8,119 bases of DNA from Aquabacterium sp. (GTDB lineage Bacteria > Pseudomonadota > Gammaproteobacteria > Burkholderiales > Burkholderiaceae_C), in the NCBI GenBank assembly GCA_030654555.1, contig JAURXG010000291.1, positions 1-8,119 on the forward strand, written 5' to 3'. The first letter of the stretch is position 1. The number at the start of each line of letters is the position of its first letter. Positions 6,198 through 8,119 of the stretch are shown here, one piece after another. Both the position numbers and the translations under genes were made by a program. The notes beneath the pieces are model-generated. The model had not been told where the DNA came from. It was given only the letters and a program-made list of their open reading frames with translations, and searched no databases.

Positions 6198-6854
6198 ATG
6201 TCCCGCGCCGACGCCATGGGGATGTTGCTGGCCTTCATCGCCCGGTTGATCACCGGGGCCCAGGGCCATTGGAAGGGCTGTCCGCCCAAGGCCGAGCAGC
6301 GCATCTACTTCGCCAACCACCAGAGCCACCTCGACTGGGTGCTGATCTGGGCGGCATTGCCACGCGAGCTGCGCGCCACCACCCGGCCCATCGCCGCGCG
6401 CGACTACTGGACCCGCGGCGCCTTCAAGCACTGGATCACGCGCGAGGTGTTCAACGCGGTGTACGTGTCGCGCGAGCGCACCGCCGACCAGGACCCGCTG
6501 GAGCCGCTGGTCGAGGCCTTGCAGCATGGTGATTCGCTGGTGATCTTTCCCGAAGGCACGCGCAGCAACAAGGGCCTGCCGCAGCCCTTCAAGAGCGGGC
6601 TCTACCACCTGGCCCGGCAGTTTCCGCAGGTGCAGCTGATCCCGGCGTGGATCGACAACGTGCAGCGCGTGATGCCCAAGGGCGAGGTGGTGCCGGTGCC
6701 GATCCTGTGCACGGTGACCTTCGGCGCGCCGATCACGCTGGGCGAGGGCGAGGACAAGCGCGCCTTCCTCGATCGTGCGCGCGAGGCGGTGGTGGCGCTG
6801 CAGCCGATCGAGTCGCAGTCGGCCGACGCCCGGACGCACGCCGCCACCGGATGA
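6198..6854 (+). CDS. PlsC-type lysophospholipid acyltransferase (1-acylglycerol-3-phosphate acyltransferase family)
   Basis: This enzyme is predicted to transfer an acyl chain to a lysophospholipid such as lysophosphatidic acid at the inner membrane. It has 218 residues, slightly short for the family. A short hydrophobic N-terminal segment (about 7-19) may anchor it. The catalytic NHxxxxD motif is NHQSHLD (His41, Asp46), and the glycerol-phosphate-binding motif is FPEGTRS (117-123, Glu119). Both are intact, so it should be active. The ATG at 6198 has no ribosome binding site but follows a -10-like box; in-frame ATGs at 6216 and 6222 are alternatives. Its stop overlaps the start of the CdsA-like gene (ATGA at 6851), coupling two successive steps of CDP-diacylglycerol synthesis. 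Whether it is the housekeeping PlsC or a specialised paralogue such as a remodelling enzyme cannot be told here. Confidence 0.88.
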   Translation: MSRADAMGMLLAFIARLITGAQGHWKGCPPKAEQRIYFANHQSHLDWVLIWAALPRELRATTRPIAARDYWTRGAFKHWITREVFNAVYVSRERTADQDPLEPLVEALQHGDSLVIFPEGTRSNKGLPQPFKSGLYHLARQFPQVQLIPAWIDNVQRVMPKGEVVPVPILCTVTFGAPITLGEGEDKRAFLDRAREAVVALQPIESQSADARTHAATG

Positions 6855-7825
6855 GCGAACTCAAGTCCTGGACCGCCGACCAGCAGGTGGCCCTGCTGTT
6901 CGTGATCCTGTTCGGCCTGCTGCTGCTGATCACCGGCGCCGGCGGCCTGCTGGCGCTGCGTGACCGCGGCGCACTGCAGCGTGAACAGGTCGAGCGCTTC
7001 AAGCGCGAACTGCGCGCGGTGTGGGTCAGCGCGGTGGTGTTCTGGGGCGCCTGGGTGGCCGGGCCGGTGGGCGCCACCCTGCTGTTCGGCGTGATCTCGT
7101 TCCTGGCGCTGCGCGAGTACGTCACCCTGGTCAAGACCCGGCGCGGCGACCACCGCAGCCTGCTGCTGGCCTTCTTCGCGGTGCTGCCGATCCAGTACGT
7201 GCTGGTGGCCCACCGCAACTTCGATCTGTTCTCGGTGTTCATCCCGGTCTACGTGTTCCTGGCCATCCCGGTGGCCAGCGCGCTGGCGGGCGACCCCGAG
7301 CGCTTTCTCGAACGCAACGCCAAGATCCAGTGGGGCATCATGGTCTGCGTCTACGGCCTGAGCCACGCGCCCGCCCTGGTGCTGCTGGATTTTCCGCAGC
7401 ACCAGGGGCGCGGTGCCTTCCTGCTGTTCTTCCTGGTGATGGTGACGGCCTGCGCGCAGATCGTGCAGTTGGCCGCCAGCCGCCGCCTGCGCCGCCGGCC
7501 GGTGGCGCGCCACATCGACCGCTCGTTCTCGCTGCGCGCCTGGGGCGCGGGCATCGCCGCCGGCGCGCTGCTGGGCGCGGCGCTGTACTGGACCACGCCG
7601 TTCAAGGCCGGCCAGGCGCTGGCCATGGCCGCCATCGCCGCGGCGGCCGGCACGCTGGGCGAATTCGTCATGAGCGCGCTCAAGCGCGATGCCGGCGTGC
7701 GCTTCTGGGGCAATACCAGTTCGGTCACCGGCGCGGTGGGCCTGCTCGACCGGGTGGCGCCGCTGTGCTTTGCCGCGCCGGTGTTCTTCCACTCGGTGCG
7801 CTGGTACTTCCAGCTCAAGCCTTGA
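6851..7825 (+). CDS. CdsA-like phosphatidate cytidylyltransferase family membrane protein with altered active-site signature
   Basis: This is an integral inner-membrane protein of 324 residues with about eight hydrophobic segments, related to CTP:phosphatidate cytidylyltransferase, which makes CDP-diacylglycerol. The C-terminal family region is recognisable: GEFVMSALKRDAGVR (starting near 269) and LLDRV followed by CFAAPVFF. The family signature (Prosite PS01315) expects Lys-Asp five residues after the KR pair, then a Pro/Gly-x-His-Gly-Gly loop and DRxD. Here Lys-Asp is Arg284-Phe285, the loop reads NTSSVTGAVGL (288-298, two residues longer, no HGG), and the last Asp is Ala303. The Ser275, Lys278-Arg279 and Asp300-Arg301 positions are kept. 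The frame is continuous, so this is substitution rather than a frameshift. Start at 6851 overlaps the acyltransferase stop. It may be a divergent paralogue with a different lipid or nucleotide substrate, or reduced activity; I am sure of the family, not of the reaction. Confidence 0.8.
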   Translation: MSELKSWTADQQVALLFVILFGLLLLITGAGGLLALRDRGALQREQVERFKRELRAVWVSAVVFWGAWVAGPVGATLLFGVISFLALREYVTLVKTRRGDHRSLLLAFFAVLPIQYVLVAHRNFDLFSVFIPVYVFLAIPVASALAGDPERFLERNAKIQWGIMVCVYGLSHAPALVLLDFPQHQGRGAFLLFFLVMVTACAQIVQLAASRRLRRRPVARHIDRSFSLRAWGAGIAAGALLGAALYWTTPFKAGQALAMAAIAAAAGTLGEFVMSALKRDAGVRFWGNTSSVTGAVGLLDRVAPLCFAAPVFFHSVRWYFQLKP

Positions 7826-7838
7826 TCCGGTGACCAAC

Positions 7839-8119
7839 ATGCGCGTGCTCGGCATCGACCCCGGCCTGCAACGCACCGGCTTCGGCGTCGTCGACATCGA
7901 CGGCCAGCACCTGAGCTACGTGGCCAGCGGCACCATCAGCACGCTGGAGATCGCGCGCGGCAACCTGCCGGCGCGGCTGAAGGTCATCTTCGACGGCGTG
8001 GCCGAGGTCAAGCGGCGCTACGAGCCGCATGCGGCGTCGGTGGAGATCGTCTTCGTCAACGTCAACCCGCAGAGCACCTTGCTGCTGGGCCAGGCGCGTG
8101 GCGCGGCACTGGCCGCGCT
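7839..8119 (+). CDS. ruvC: Crossover junction endodeoxyribonuclease RuvC, 5' part, cut by the window edge
   Basis: RuvC is the Holliday-junction resolvase that cuts four-way DNA junctions with RuvAB during recombinational repair. The window holds the first 93 codons, open to the edge; the full protein is normally about 170-180 residues. It begins MRVLGIDPGLQRTGFGVV, with catalytic Asp7. The second acidic residue is Glu69 in SVEIVFVNVN, and Phe72 matches the junction-stacking Phe69 of E. coli RuvC. NPQSTLLLGQARGAA follows as in betaproteobacterial RuvC. I chose the ATG at 7839 because it places LGIDPG at the usual distance; an in-frame GTG at 7830 would add three residues. The gene starts 13 nt after the CdsA-like gene without a strong ribosome binding site or a visible promoter, so read-through from the lipid genes is possible. 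ruvAB would be expected to follow. Confidence 0.95.
   Translation, partial: MRVLGIDPGLQRTGFGVVDIDGQHLSYVASGTISTLEIARGNLPARLKVIFDGVAEVKRRYEPHAASVEIVFVNVNPQSTLLLGQARGAALAA

Noticed and set aside
5031..6839. Minus-strand open frame of 602 codons opposite dctP and the acyltransferase
   Set aside because: The length is striking, but the translation is low-complexity (His/Gln/Arg/Gly/Leu) with no recognisable domain, and it spans two well-supported + strand genes and their intergenic hairpin.
7714..7760. Frameshift in the CdsA-like gene as the cause of its altered motif
   Set aside because: The reading frame stays open and GC3-rich throughout, and family-like residues (LLDRV, CFAAPVFF) continue in the same frame after the altered loop. 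Substitution fits better.
6602..7897. Minus-strand open frame of 431 codons opposite the CdsA-like gene and the ruvC start
   Set aside because: It is a shadow frame crossing three + strand genes, and its composition is Arg/His/Gln-rich without a domain.

Overview
The window is high-GC bacterial DNA (about two-thirds G+C, with third codon positions almost all G or C). All nine genes lie on the + strand. The partial RuvC at the right edge, with its VFVNVNPQSTLLLGQARGAA segment, and the mix of HAAT-type ABC genes, a CoA ligase and a lone TRAP binding protein all point to a betaproteobacterium, most likely of the order Burkholderiales. I cannot place the genus from the sequence alone.

Region 1 (46-4981) is a tight operon. 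It holds two branched-chain-amino-acid-type (HAAT) permeases (livH-like, livM-like), two ATPases (livG-like, livF-like) and a class I adenylate-forming acyl-CoA synthetase. Gaps are 1 nt, an ATGA overlap, 5 nt and an ATGA overlap. The expected logic is uptake of an organic acid or amino-acid-like substrate followed by CoA activation. The periplasmic receptor of the ABC system is not in the window and may lie just upstream.

Region 2 (5064-6104) is a lone TRAP-type periplasmic binding protein (DctP family) with a clear signal peptide and its own strong ribosome binding site. A candidate -10 box precedes it and a strong GC-rich hairpin follows it. No DctQ or DctM membrane subunits are present, so it is an orphan receptor in this window.

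Region 3 (6198-7825) is a two-gene phospholipid cassette: a PlsC-type acyltransferase and a CdsA-like integral membrane protein, joined by an ATGA overlap. The CdsA-like protein keeps the fold-level features and the SxLKR half of the family signature. It has lost several acidic and His-Gly-Gly positions of the active-site half.

Region 4 (7839-8119 and beyond) is the 5' part of ruvC, cut by the window edge.

No tRNA, rRNA, CRISPR array, insertion sequence or phage gene was seen. No clearly new system was found. The most unusual signals are the altered CdsA signature, the altered permease motif in the LivM-like protein, the orphan TRAP receptor beside an ABC/ligase operon, a possibly leaderless acyltransferase promoter, and a run of abutting palindromes at the left edge.
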